From a bacterium (lineage in GTDB: Bacteria; Planctomycetota; Planctomycetia; Kolteriales; Kolteriaceae), in contig JAIELF010000085.1 of assembly GCA_019753235.1 (NCBI GenBank), positions 1 through 32,900 of the forward strand: a DNA stretch of 32,900 bases. The letters are read 5' to 3'. The notes below the pieces were generated by a model. The model was not told the DNA's origin and ran no database searches. It saw nothing but the letters and a program-made list of their open reading frames with translations. The position numbers were made by a program, and so were the translations under genes. Positions within the stretch are counted from its first letter, which is position 1, and each line of letters begins with the position of its first letter. Positions 5,299-13,918 of the stretch are shown piece after piece.

Positions 5299-6699
5299 CT
5301 AGAGCGGGCCATTGTTCCACGGCCCCGTGATGGCAAAGGTTATCCCAGGTGTTTGGATGTTGGCGAAGAGCCATTTTCCATCGGCGCTAAAGGTCGCCCC
5401 GCACCACTCTTGCCGAGTGAAATCTCCCTCGAAGCCGTTCCGCTCGCCGTTCAACTGGACGTTGTTCTCGGCAAAGATTCCGAGTTGGCCGTCGAGGCTG
5501 AGAGTGCAGAGCCTTTCCACTTTGCGATCGCCATCTTCGCACAAGATGAGTGCTCCGCGCGGGCTGACGGCGATGTTGTCGGGATAGTCGAGGACTTGCT
5601 TACTGGGCGATTCGAAGACAAGGCGAACCGTCTGTTGCTTGGGATCGTGTTCAAAGATTTGTCCGAAGCCGGCCTTGCCGCCGCTGGTCGAAACGAAATA
5701 GATCTTCTCGTTGCCGAACCAACATCCTTCTAGCCGAGCGAAGGTGCTTGCCCCTTGTTGTTTCCCTTGCGAGTAGACACCTCCCCGATCTTTGACGCCG
5801 GGTGAATGGGCCCGAAGCGGGTCTTCGATATCGATCCAGGTGACGCCCATGTTTTTGTTCGGGGGCATGTTGGCTCGCGTGTCGGCCTGGCCCTGTATCT
5901 TCATCATTTGGAGCTTGCCCCCTTGAGCAAGCTGGCCCGGGACGCGGGGAATGAAGCGGTAAAAGCCGGCCGTTCCGTTGTCTTCGGTTTCGTAAACGAT
6001 GCCGGTCGCGGGATCGATCGCGATGGCTTCATGCGTGAATCGTCCCATATCTTTTAGCGCGATCGGCTTGGCGGGCCCATGGGCAGGAACTTCGAAGATA
6101 AAGCCGTGATCGAACTCGAAGGGAAGCGGTTTGCCATCGAACTCGCCATGGGCATCGTCGACGGTCTCTTCGCATGTCAGCCAACTTCCCCATGGGGTCG
6201 GCCCGCCGGCACAGTTGCGGTGCGTGCCGCCGATCGCGGGCTCGGCCGAGAGGAGTTTTCCTTCGACGACATCAAAGCGAAGACGTGTGCAGCCACCTCC
6301 CGCTTTGGGATCGTACGTTTGATCGGAAGGGGCGATGGAGGGCCCAGGAAGAAAGATCTCATGATTTCGGATGAGCGTCGCGATGTTCCCCTCTTGCGCG
6401 ACGACGGCCATGCCATCGTGATACTCGGGGGTTTTTTGACCATTGGCAAGAAGGTCGCCCGTCCAGCCGAAGCTGACATAGCGAAACCCCTCGGGCAATC
6501 GGAGCAGAGGCAAGCCCGTGGTTTCGTCATTGACAGGGACGAGAGGTCCGTAGCTTGTCGAGCGAGCCTCGCTTGCCCGCGCGATGGAACGCTGGCGAAA
6601 GGCGTCGAACGGATCGGCCGAGACAGCCGCCGCCGTCACCAGACTCGACTTAAGAAAGCTTCTTCGACTCGGGAGTGGACTCTTCATGATTGCACCCAT
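5299..6699 (-). CDS. Tat-exported PhoX/DUF839-family protein
   Basis: 466 residues. The N-terminus carries an almost exact twin-arginine signal (SRRSFLKSS, residues 11-19) followed by a hydrophobic Ala/Val stretch, so the folded protein is exported to the periplasm. The body is a beta-propeller of the PhoX/DUF839 family (Ca/Fe-dependent alkaline phosphatase-like), with the family-type block NCAGGPTPWGSWLTCEE at about 162-178 and acidic loops such as ETEDNGTAGF and LDYPDN suitable for metal binding. It is shorter than classical PhoX (near 600), so phosphatase activity is likely but not certain. Start: ATG 6699 or in-frame ATG 6687; neither has a strong SD. It follows the propeller/phosphoesterase gene by 236 bases on the same strand. 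Confidence 0.82.
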   Translation of the reverse strand: MGAIMKSPLPSRRSFLKSSLVTAAAVSADPFDAFRQRSIARASEARSTSYGPLVPVNDETTGLPLLRLPEGFRYVSFGWTGDLLANGQKTPEYHDGMAVVAQEGNIATLIRNHEIFLPGPSIAPSDQTYDPKAGGGCTRLRFDVVEGKLLSAEPAIGGTHRNCAGGPTPWGSWLTCEETVDDAHGEFDGKPLPFEFDHGFIFEVPAHGPAKPIALKDMGRFTHEAIAIDPATGIVYETEDNGTAGFYRFIPRVPGQLAQGGKLQMMKIQGQADTRANMPPNKNMGVTWIDIEDPLRAHSPGVKDRGGVYSQGKQQGASTFARLEGCWFGNEKIYFVSTSGGKAGFGQIFEHDPKQQTVRLVFESPSKQVLDYPDNIAVSPRGALILCEDGDRKVERLCTLSLDGQLGIFAENNVQLNGERNGFEGDFTRQEWCGATFSADGKWLFANIQTPGITFAITGPWNNGPL

Positions 6700-6906
6700 T
6701 CATCCCATCTTCGACCGACCGCTTGAGGGATTGTTTCGCGACGAATGCATTTTTCATGCACCGATCGTCAGGATTGGAAACATCCCGTTTACAACGGCCC
6801 CCAAAATTATTGTTAACTGCCAACCTCGAAGCGATGTTTCATCTTCTCTTCGATCCGCCGTTTAAGTTATCGCGCTCGTGGACGATAGAACCAGCAAAGG
6901 TTTCGT

Positions 6907-6928
6907 GAAAAAGGGAACAGCTCGTCCC
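6907..6928 (-). terminator. Weak intrinsic terminator after the propeller/phosphoesterase gene
   Basis: On the minus strand GGGAC-gagct-GTTCCC (one bulged T) is followed directly by five T residues, 8 bases after the stop codon. The stem is only 5 bp, so efficiency may be low. Confidence 0.35.
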
Positions 6929-6935
6929 GGTGGAG

Positions 6936-9602
6936 CTAATCGTCATCGTCTTCCGTGATGGTCACGGCCCATGACGGATAGGGGGCATCCGGTCCTTTCT
7001 GGGCATGCCAAAGAATGCGGTTGAGAAGGTCTTCGGGACAGCGATCGACTTGGTCGAGCGGTAACTTTGCCGATGCCTCGGCATACTGGCGAAGGAGCGG
7101 GTGCGTGATCGCCTTTGGCTCCGGATTCATTTGATCGAGCGGGACCTGATTGGGAACGGCGACAAAGGGCGTTTCGTCCATCGTATCGGTGAAGCAATCG
7201 GTCATCGGCGTGGCACTGGCGACGAAAAGGTTCATCGGCGGCAGCCCTAGGATCAACTCCATACTCCGAAGCAGACTGGTTTGGTTGTACTGCGTCGAGA
7301 TGGTCTTTCCTCGCTGGGTGTAGGGACTGATCACGTACGCGGTCGTTCGGTAGCCACTGACGTGGTCGTAGCCCGCCTGCGGATCATCTTCAATGGCAAA
7401 GATGCAGGTCTTTTTCCAGAAGGAGGAATGGCTGATCGCGTCGACAATTTGCCCAAAGGCCAGGTCGTTGTCGGCCACCTGGGCGGCAGGCGTAGGAAAA
7501 CTGGGAGACGTCCCAGATGTATGGTCGTTAGGCAGACAGATGATCACGAGGTTAGGGAACTTGCCCGACTTCTCGAACTCCTTCAGTTCCTTGATGAATT
7601 CAGCCGCCCGAAAAACGTCTGGGATCGCCATATCCCAGCCGACCGTCGTCGTGCAAAGGTACGGGCGAAGCGATTCAATCGCAGGGCGACTCTTTATGTT
7701 GATCAGCCCGGTGCCGTTGACGAAGTCTTGGTAGTAGTCGAGAAAACGGATCGGCTTCTTCTGTGCGGGATCCTTCCAAGAGGTCTCGGTGATCGCAAAC
7801 TCGCCGTAGACTCGCAAGGACTTTTGATGCTTAACGGCATTGTCCCAGAGAAACCCTGTGGGAGAGTATGCCAAGGCATCGACATCTTCGTCCGACATGC
7901 CGTCAGGATAACTGCGAGGAAAGCTGGCGAATGATTTTTCAAGATACTCGGTAACGAGGCCGGCATCGGACCATTGATGACCGTCGGCACTTAAGATTCC
8001 CGAACAGTATGTGTTGTCGAGCAGCACAAACTCTTGCACCATTCGGTGCTGATTAGGAGTCTCCTTTTCGCCGAAGATGCAGAGGCTCGGCTCGCCGTTC
8101 CCTTGGGGAAGTTGACCGAAGACTTGATCGTAGGTTCTGTTCTCTTTGATGAGATAGACCACGTGATCGAATGAGCTTGGCTCGCCGGTCCGCTGCGGGA
8201 TGGGGCGAGGGGGCTGGTTCGGCCTCGCTGGCTGAAGAGCGGCGCGAATGGCCGAAGCGCGGTTGTTGGCGAGGACCTGTTGCGTGCCGGCCGCGAGTTC
8301 GCTTTTGCTGGGGACCGCCACGAGCGATACCGAACCATGATACATGTGCGAGTTGAATTCGATCTTGCTCGTATTCTTGTTCGGCTTGCCGGGCGAGTGT
8401 CCCTTGGTGTTGGCAACGTAAACTGCATTTCGAGCTTGATCGTGCACGATCGCGCCGGGAAACCAGCCGACGGGAAGCATCCCCTCGAGTTCGGACTTGC
8501 CAGGCGAGAACTCGATGATCGCCAAACTGTTCATGCCGCCGTTGCAGACAAAGAGGTTCTTGCCGGTGGCATCGAACGCCAAAGCATTAGGCATCGCCCC
8601 AAAGAGTGCCGACGCGTTCTCTTTCGTCCAGATTGTCTCGACCACCTCAAGCGTTGCCAGATCAATCACACTCAGCGTGTCCGAGCCAGCATTGGCGACG
8701 ACAAGATGTTTTTCGTCAGGAGCAACCGCCATGGCGCATGAGTGAAGGCCAAGGACGATCTCCCTCTCGACTAGATTCTTTTCTGCATTGATGACCGAGA
8801 TGGAACCTTCGTTGGCAATGTGTCGAACACCATCCACGCGGACCTTCGTTCCCAGGCCCGCCGGCCCGGTGAGACTGTTTTCGTCAGGGCGTCGACCACC
8901 CCAGTTCGAAACGAATAGCCGATCCTTCACCAGCTTGACATCGTAGGGGGCAACACCCACGTCCCAGGTTCGCTTCGTTGCGCCGGTCTTCGTGTCGATT
9001 TCGATCAACCGATTCGAAAGGTTGCCACACACCCACAGCGTCAAGCCGTCGGCCGAGAGAGCCAGCCCCGAAGGGATCTCTTTCTTTCGCGTGGGCAAGT
9101 TCGTCTCAGGGAGCGACAACGAATAGAGCGGCTTGATCGCTCCGTTGTCGACTCCGAATACCTTGATGCTTCCCTCGACATTCGCCAGGTAGAGCCGACG
9201 CGAATCAGCAGAAAAGACCAAGCCTGTAAAGCTTGCTTGGGCTCGGCGATCGAACTCGGCGGGGTCTTGAGGAGGATCATTGGGACCGGTCTTTGCACCG
9301 GGCATCGGCACTCGATCAAGGATCTGAGCGGAGTCGGGGCTGATGACGTAGAGCTCGTTTGTTTTGCCGCTGGTGACCAACGTCTTGCCGTCGGGGCAAA
9401 GGGCGAGAACCTGGGGCCGAAGGCCGGCCAGTTCGACCAGGCGACCCGTCGGCGTAATCGCCTGATTGACGGGCGTCATGATGCTTTCATTTTGGCCTCG
9501 ACCGACCGGGGCCATCGACGAGATCGTCTCGTCTCCGCGGATCGACGAAATCATCGCCCAAGTGATTAAAAGGAATAACGACCGACTTCCGACAGCACGC
9601 AT
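6936..9602 (-). CDS. Secreted YncE-type beta-propeller fused to phosphoesterase (PF04185)
   Basis: 888 residues with a signal peptide (hydrophobic 8-20, FLLITWAMI). Residues about 50-430 form a YVTN/YncE-like propeller with repeated S-x-D-x-x-x-L-Y/V blades (SADSRRLYLANVEG, APDEKHLVVANAGS). Residues about 475-870 are a phosphoesterase of the acid phosphatase/phospholipase C superfamily: ENRTYDQVFG near 484, LPNDHT near 690, EDDPQAGYDHVSGYR near 739 and CFTDTMDETPF near the C-terminus supply metal and substrate ligands. This two-domain architecture is common in planctomycetes; its substrate is unknown. SD AGGAGA sits just upstream of the ATG, and a good -10 TATGAT lies on this strand at 9646-9641 without a clear -35. 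Confidence 0.87.
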   Translation of the reverse strand: MRAVGSRSLFLLITWAMISSIRGDETISSMAPVGRGQNESIMTPVNQAITPTGRLVELAGLRPQVLALCPDGKTLVTSGKTNELYVISPDSAQILDRVPMPGAKTGPNDPPQDPAEFDRRAQASFTGLVFSADSRRLYLANVEGSIKVFGVDNGAIKPLYSLSLPETNLPTRKKEIPSGLALSADGLTLWVCGNLSNRLIEIDTKTGATKRTWDVGVAPYDVKLVKDRLFVSNWGGRRPDENSLTGPAGLGTKVRVDGVRHIANEGSISVINAEKNLVEREIVLGLHSCAMAVAPDEKHLVVANAGSDTLSVIDLATLEVVETIWTKENASALFGAMPNALAFDATGKNLFVCNGGMNSLAIIEFSPGKSELEGMLPVGWFPGAIVHDQARNAVYVANTKGHSPGKPNKNTSKIEFNSHMYHGSVSLVAVPSKSELAAGTQQVLANNRASAIRAALQPARPNQPPRPIPQRTGEPSSFDHVVYLIKENRTYDQVFGQLPQGNGEPSLCIFGEKETPNQHRMVQEFVLLDNTYCSGILSADGHQWSDAGLVTEYLEKSFASFPRSYPDGMSDEDVDALAYSPTGFLWDNAVKHQKSLRVYGEFAITETSWKDPAQKKPIRFLDYYQDFVNGTGLINIKSRPAIESLRPYLCTTTVGWDMAIPDVFRAAEFIKELKEFEKSGKFPNLVIICLPNDHTSGTSPSFPTPAAQVADNDLAFGQIVDAISHSSFWKKTCIFAIEDDPQAGYDHVSGYRTTAYVISPYTQRGKTISTQYNQTSLLRSMELILGLPPMNLFVASATPMTDCFTDTMDETPFVAVPNQVPLDQMNPEPKAITHPLLRQYAEASAKLPLDQVDRCPEDLLNRILWHAQKGPDAPYPSWAVTITEDDDD

Positions 9603-9747
9603 GGAGAGTCTCCTGGTTCGCAGCCCGCCTCTGTGCCGACATCATAGCTAGCGTGCGGTCGGAGAGCCGACGGAAAAAGGAACGGGAGGAGAGCGCGAGC
9701 ATTCCCACTCGACGACGGCTCCATCATGATGTCCGTTGCGTGGAGGC

Positions 9748-10911
9748 TTAAGCGGCTCGCTGAAAGGAAGGAGTAGTGATCGCGGGACGAAGGGCCAAAG
9801 CGTCGGCAAGGATGCGCGCGATCCTTTGACCCGCTCGACCATCCCAGAGTTCCGGGCACCGACCGTTGGGATAATCCCCATCGAGAATCGCCTCGACACC
9901 GTCGCGGAGCTGATCAACATCGCTCCCCACCAGCGTGCTGGTCCCTTCATAAATGGTGATCGGACGCTCGGTGTTGGGGCGCAACGTCAGACAAGGAATG
10001 CCGATGGCGGTCGTTTCTTCTTGCAGGCCTCCCGAATCGGTCATCACCAACTTTGCTTGCGAGGTGAGAGACAGGAAATCAAGATACCCCTGTGGGCCGA
10101 GCATCAGGATCTGCGAATCGGCGGACGAACATTGCAACTTGGCTTCCTCCAGCGCCCGGGCCGTGCGTGGATGAACAGCAAACACGAGCGGAATCTGACG
10201 AGAGACTTCGACAAGGACCCGCACCAACCGCCGAAGCTGGTTGGGATCGTCAACATTGGCAGGCCGATGCAACGTTACCACGCCATACCCGCCGGGCAAC
10301 AGGTTGAGCTCTTCGAGAATCGACCGATTCTGAGCCTTCTCGACATTCTCAAGGAGCGTGTCGATCATGACATTGCCGACCAGATGAATCTCCCGCCCGG
10401 TCCGGCCCTCTCGGCGAAGATTCTCTACCCCCGCGGGTTCCGAACAAAGAAGAAGGTCCGCCAGCGAATCAGTCACGATTCGATTGATCTCTTCTGGCAT
10501 CGAGCGATCAAAACTCCGCAGGCCCGCCTCGACGTGCGCAACGGGGATCTGCATCTTCGAAGCGACCAGCGTGCATGCGAGTGTCGAATTGACATCTCCC
10601 AGTACCACCACGCGATCGACGGGCCGACCGGCTGACCGTTCTTCTTGAAGGTACTCTTCGAAACGTTCCATCACGCGCCCGGTCTGGACGGCATGGCTAC
10701 CAGAGCCGACTTGAAGATGAATGTCGGGCGTCCGTAGGTGAAGCTCCTCGAAGAAAACATCCGAGAGCTGCGCGTCGTAGTGCTGACCTGTATGAACAAG
10801 GGTGACATTGATGTCGGGGTATTCGCGAAGGGCGTCGAGGATCGGGGCGGCTTTGATAAAGTTAGGCCGAGCACCAACCACCAAGACGAGTCGACGCAGT
10901 GACTCACTCAT
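9748..10911 (-). CDS. wecB: UDP-N-acetylglucosamine 2-epimerase (non-hydrolysing)
   Basis: 387 residues from ATG 10911, where MSESLRRLVLVVGARPNF begins as in the family; AAGGGAG lies 9 bases upstream. A longer ORF to 11004 would add 31 unlike residues. The enzyme interconverts UDP-GlcNAc and UDP-ManNAc in the cytoplasm for surface polysaccharide synthesis. Family motifs: GARPNF (13-18), HTGQHYD (40-46), GDVNST (105-110), HVEAGLRS (126-133), EEINRIVTD (140-148), TLHRPAN, AVHPRT and the nucleotide-binding DSGGLQEE near the C-terminus; all catalytic positions (Asp, Glu, His of GT-B-fold epimerases) appear present. No partner ManNAc dehydrogenase is adjacent. It probably shares a loose transcription unit with the downstream propeller gene (145-base gap). 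Confidence 0.92.
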   Translation of the reverse strand: MSESLRRLVLVVGARPNFIKAAPILDALREYPDINVTLVHTGQHYDAQLSDVFFEELHLRTPDIHLQVGSGSHAVQTGRVMERFEEYLQEERSAGRPVDRVVVLGDVNSTLACTLVASKMQIPVAHVEAGLRSFDRSMPEEINRIVTDSLADLLLCSEPAGVENLRREGRTGREIHLVGNVMIDTLLENVEKAQNRSILEELNLLPGGYGVVTLHRPANVDDPNQLRRLVRVLVEVSRQIPLVFAVHPRTARALEEAKLQCSSADSQILMLGPQGYLDFLSLTSQAKLVMTDSGGLQEETTAIGIPCLTLRPNTERPITIYEGTSTLVGSDVDQLRDGVEAILDGDYPNGRCPELWDGRAGQRIARILADALALRPAITTPSFQRAA

Positions 10912-11091
10912 CCTTTGGGACTCCCTTCCCCGATGCATCATCCATGATGGAGCCGACCTATCCGGCGACGGACCGGGTCGGCTTGTGGGGTGGAACAATG
11001 CCAAAGTTTGCTTCGCGCATCAAGGCGATTCCCCCTTGTTTCGAGACGAATTGAGCAAGGCAGGAAAGCGACTCTGGTGAAGAGGGGAAGG

Positions 11092-11361
11092 CTACTCGGT
11101 ACGTGGGGATCCGGGGGCAATGTCGACATACTTCATGCCGAGGGCTCGCTTCAACAGAATCAATTCGCCGGCATCGTTTCCTTCGATCGCGTGACCGATG
11201 AACTGCAGACCGTACCCAATCAGAAATAGGCCCGCGAACCAATCGAGCCGACCCGTGCAGGCGAGCCCAACCGCAACGACGGTCATCGGGATCCCCACCA
11301 TGTGAAGCCAAAAGCTGGTTTTGTTTTGGTGCCGGAGCATCCAGTTATGAAGGATTCGCAC
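11092..11361 (-). CDS. Mpo1/DUF962-like small membrane protein
   Basis: 89 residues from GTG 11361. This start is chosen because GAGGAGG lies 8 bases upstream; an ATG at 11409 would place that SD inside the ORF. Residues 1-15 carry NWMLRHQNKTSFWLHMVGIP, and residues 50-65 GYGLQFIGHAIEGN: the RH, LHxxGIP and QFxGHxxxE elements of the Mpo1-like (DUF962, yeast YGL010w) family, whose yeast member is an Fe-dependent dioxygenase of 2-hydroxy fatty acids. Two hydrophobic segments (about 20-35 and 43-58) alternate with these His-bearing motifs. Bacterial function is not established. It lies 180 bases upstream of wecB on the same strand. Confidence 0.75.
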   Translation of the reverse strand: MRILHNWMLRHQNKTSFWLHMVGIPMTVVAVGLACTGRLDWFAGLFLIGYGLQFIGHAIEGNDAGELILLKRALGMKYVDIAPGSPRTE

Positions 11362-11513
11362 GCACCTAACCTCCTCAAGCTTCGCACAAGAAAATGATCG
11401 CTCGACCATCCCGGCTTACCCCGGCACCCCGGATTGATGGATGTTGTAGCTCCCCGTCGATTTCCGAGAAAGTGCAAGGGGCAGACAGAGCCGATTTTTA
11501 TGATGAGCGGTGT

Positions 11514-11542
11514 TTGGAACGCCGACCGATATTTGATAAAAC
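11514..11542 (+). promoter_or_regulatory. Predicted sigma-70 promoter of rpmB
   Basis: TTGGAA (11514-11519) and TAAAAC (11537-11542) are spaced by 17 bases. The start would be near 11549, giving a leader of about 95 nt that begins exactly at the structured segment 11550-11600. Confidence 0.4.
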
Positions 11543-11549
11543 AAGGGGT

Positions 11550-11600
11550 CCCGTGTCTGAAGTGGCATACGCGCCTCGCGCAGAGGCAGGTGTCCACGGG
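11550..11600 (+). promoter_or_regulatory. Structured 5' leader of rpmB
   Basis: Outer stem CCCGTG (11550-11555) / CACGGG (11595-11600) encloses hairpin GCCTC (11573-11577) / GAGGC (11583-11587) with loop gcgca. It lies between the predicted start and the SD. It may be an autoregulatory ribosomal-protein leader; this is inference from structure and place only. Confidence 0.35.
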
Positions 11601-11644
11601 CAGGTTTTCGACTGTAAGTGCCAGAAGAATAAGAGGTTTCGGCA

Positions 11645-11905
11645 ATGGCTTCGAAATGCTTCTTCACCGGAAAGAAGATGCGATTGGGCAACCAGATCGC
11701 ACGGCGCGGAAAAGCCAAGTACCTTGGCGGTATCGGAAAGAAAACCACCGGTATCAGCCGACGGAAGTTCAAGCCTAACCTGCAATCGGTACGGGCGGTC
11801 GTCAATGGCGAGGTCGTCCGCATCACGGTGAGCACGCAGGCCCTGCGGATGGGATTGGTCCAGAAGCCCGTCAAGCACAAGCCCTTCTCTGTCACCCAGT
11901 CCTGA
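11645..11905 (+). CDS. rpmB: Large ribosomal subunit protein bL28
   Basis: 86 residues, ATG preceded by AAGAGG at good spacing. Begins MASKCFFTGKK; the conserved core TTGISRRKFKPNLQ, followed by RAVVNGEVVRITVSTQALR, is the bL28 signature, and the length is typical. Only one Cys (Cys5) is present, so this is a C-minus type that does not bind zinc. It functions in the 50S subunit near the E site. It is flanked by its own predicted promoter and a strong terminator, so it is probably monocistronic. The Mpo1-like gene diverges upstream. Confidence 0.95.
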   Translation: MASKCFFTGKKMRLGNQIARRGKAKYLGGIGKKTTGISRRKFKPNLQSVRAVVNGEVVRITVSTQALRMGLVQKPVKHKPFSVTQS

Positions 11906-11932
11906 GTAAGTTGATACAATAACGACGTTTGC

Positions 11933-11967
11933 AACGCATGGGCCTTGAAAGTCCATGCGTTTTATTG
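11933..11967 (+). terminator. Intrinsic terminator of rpmB
   Basis: AACGCATGG (11933-11941) and CCATGCGTT (11953-11961) form a perfect 9-bp stem with an 11-base loop, followed by TTATTG so that the T-run TTTTATT overlaps the stem end. It starts 27 bases after the rpmB stop codon. Confidence 0.8.
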
Positions 11968-12048
11968 TGCGCCTGCGGGTTGCATCGATCGCCTCGTCGA
12001 ACTCGGGCCGATCCAAAACGGAGACTCGCCAGCAAAGGGTGGTTGGTG

Positions 12049-12570
12049 ATGGCACTTGCGATTGCCCAATTGGGCCAACCGGTTCTTCGCGAGGTTGCCC
12101 GACCGGTTTCGCCAGAGATGATTTTGGATCCGCAGTTTCAGACGTTTCTCGATGACATGCTCGAGACGATGAAGAGTTCCAAGGGGGTCGGGCTTGCCGC
12201 CCCGCAGGTCTTTGCCAGCAGACGCGTCTTTGTCGCGTCGATCATGCCAGGCGATCGGCGCAGTGAGAAGACGATACCAGAGGTCTTCATCAATCCAGAA
12301 CTGCGCGAGCTGTCTTCCGAGATGGAGCCGGGCTGGGAAGGGTGCCTGTCGTTTCTCGAACTCAGTGTGCTGGTGCCAAGGCATACTTCCCTGCGGATCG
12401 ATTACTTGAATCGAGAGGGCCAGCCTCAGTCGCTTCCTTTGACCGGCTTCCCGGCCCGTGTCGTACAGCATGAGTATGATCATCTCGATGGGATTCTGAC
12501 GATCGATCGCGCCGCCACCCCCAAGAACATCATCAAGTCCAGCGAGATCGACGACGCTATCGAGTGGTAA
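12049..12570 (+). CDS. def: Peptide deformylase
   Basis: 173 residues from ATG 12049 (MALAIAQLGQPVLR, the usual family start); a longer frame to 11929 would run through the rpmB terminator. The enzyme removes the formyl group from nascent N-formylmethionine using Fe2+ or another divalent metal. All three motifs are intact: GVGLAAPQ (46-53), EGCLS (97-101, metal ligand Cys99) and QHEYDH (140-145, ligands His141 and His145, catalytic Glu142). No fmt gene is adjacent. SD is weak (AAAGGGTGG, 9-13 bases upstream), and GTG 12046 is an alternative start. The gene converges with the DUF1501 gene with 16 bases between stops. Confidence 0.95.
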   Translation: MALAIAQLGQPVLREVARPVSPEMILDPQFQTFLDDMLETMKSSKGVGLAAPQVFASRRVFVASIMPGDRRSEKTIPEVFINPELRELSSEMEPGWEGCLSFLELSVLVPRHTSLRIDYLNREGQPQSLPLTGFPARVVQHEYDHLDGILTIDRAATPKNIIKSSEIDDAIEW

Positions 12571-12586
12571 GGCTTTTCGCGATTTG

Positions 12587-13918
12587 TTAACCGATCACTT
12601 CGCGGATGGGCTCATGCTCGCCTGCCAACACGGGGACCGGCCTGCCGGCAATATCCTTCAAAAAGGAATCCGGCCCGATGCCCAAATGGCGATACATGGT
12701 TGCGAACACTTCCCTGAAATGAATCGGCCGATCGAGCGCGTAAGCCCCGAGAGAATCGGTGGAACCGATCACTTGGCCCACGCGAAGATTTCCACCCGCG
12801 AGGAGCGCGGAGTTGACTGGCGCCCAATGATCGCGCCCGCCGTTGGCGTTGATTTTCGGCGTTCGACCGAACTCGCCCCAGACGATAACCAGAACGTCCT
12901 TATCGAGTCCTCGGTCATAAATGTCATGAATCAGTGCCGAGATGCCCGCATCAAAGAGGGGCAAATGCTCGCGTAGATGGCCGAAATTGTTGCCGTGCGT
13001 GTCCCAGAAACCATAGGCGACGGAAACGAATCGGACTCCCGCTTCGACCAGTCGGCGTGCTGCCAGGAGTTGATCGTTCCACATCGGAGCTCCATCGCCG
13101 ATATGCCGATTCGATCCGTGACCATAACGATCGCGAACCGCAAGCGGTTCTCGGGTGATGTCGAGCGCTTCCAGCATTTTGCTCGATGTCAGGATATCGA
13201 AGGCTCGTTGATAGTTGGTCTCCATCCCCGATGCGGCCTTGGTGTCGTAGTCCCTTCGAAACTGATCGAGTGACGAAAGAAGCTGCCGACGATCGTCGAG
13301 CTGCCCCGGAGCCAGTTCTCGCAACTTCATCAGCGCGAGGGTTTGCTCTTCTACCTTCACACCGTCGGCTCCACGGCCGAGATAGCCGCTGCCGGGAATG
13401 TTGTAAGGACGGTGTTGCATGATCGGGAAAAGGTCTGCGTAGGCGGGTATCTGCGGATCGACCGCCCCCAGCGCTTTGGTCACCACGCAGCCGACGTTGG
13501 GAACTCGATCACGAATAGCGATATCCATGGGACAACCGGTGAGGTTCTGAAAACTTGTATGCTCATCCCGAAAGCCGACCAGAGAGCGCAACAACGCGAT
13601 GCGGTGCATCGTCTTCGAAAGTTTCGGCAACAGTTCGCCGACCTGCAAGCCGGGAACGGATGAATCGATCGGCTTAAACTCCCCCCGAATCTCGGCAGGA
13701 GCCCGGGGCTTCAGATCGAAGGTATCCTGGTGCGACAGCCCACCCGAAAGATAGACCATGATGACCGAGCGAGGAGAGTTGTTGCCCAGTGGGGTTGATT
13801 CCGCACGCAACAAGTTTGGCAGGGACATTCCCGCTAGACCGAGACTTCCCAATGTCAGCACGTTTCGCCGAGAAAGGCCGTCCGCGAATCGATGGCAATT
13901 GCTTGGAAGTCGAATCAC
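12587..13918 (-). CDS. DUF1501 family protein, Tat-exported
   Basis: 443 residues, GTG start with AAGGG about 6 bases upstream. The N-terminal twin-arginine-type signal (LSRRNVLTLGSLGLAG, about 15-30) implies export. The body is the DUF1501 sulfatase/alkaline-phosphatase-like fold: MVYLSGGLSHQDTFDLKP near 53-70, GFWDTHGNN near 300, and the block VIVWGEFGRTPKIN then GGRDHW near 335-360 supply the metal-ligand positions expected. DUF1501 genes are greatly expanded in planctomycetes and usually lie beside DUF1549/DUF1553 cytochrome-like partners; none is adjacent here, so this is a solitary copy. Its substrate is unknown. Confidence 0.88.
   Translation of the reverse strand: MIRLPSNCHRFADGLSRRNVLTLGSLGLAGMSLPNLLRAESTPLGNNSPRSVIMVYLSGGLSHQDTFDLKPRAPAEIRGEFKPIDSSVPGLQVGELLPKLSKTMHRIALLRSLVGFRDEHTSFQNLTGCPMDIAIRDRVPNVGCVVTKALGAVDPQIPAYADLFPIMQHRPYNIPGSGYLGRGADGVKVEEQTLALMKLRELAPGQLDDRRQLLSSLDQFRRDYDTKAASGMETNYQRAFDILTSSKMLEALDITREPLAVRDRYGHGSNRHIGDGAPMWNDQLLAARRLVEAGVRFVSVAYGFWDTHGNNFGHLREHLPLFDAGISALIHDIYDRGLDKDVLVIVWGEFGRTPKINANGGRDHWAPVNSALLAGGNLRVGQVIGSTDSLGAYALDRPIHFREVFATMYRHLGIGPDSFLKDIAGRPVPVLAGEHEPIREVIG

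Noticed and set aside
7281..7934. 217-codon plus-strand ORF opposite the phosphoesterase domain
   Set aside because: Arg/Val-rich antisense shadow of a well-supported gene; no SD or family features.
9736..10635. 299-codon plus-strand ORF opposite wecB
   Set aside because: The antisense of a clear UDP-GlcNAc 2-epimerase with all motifs; no start context.
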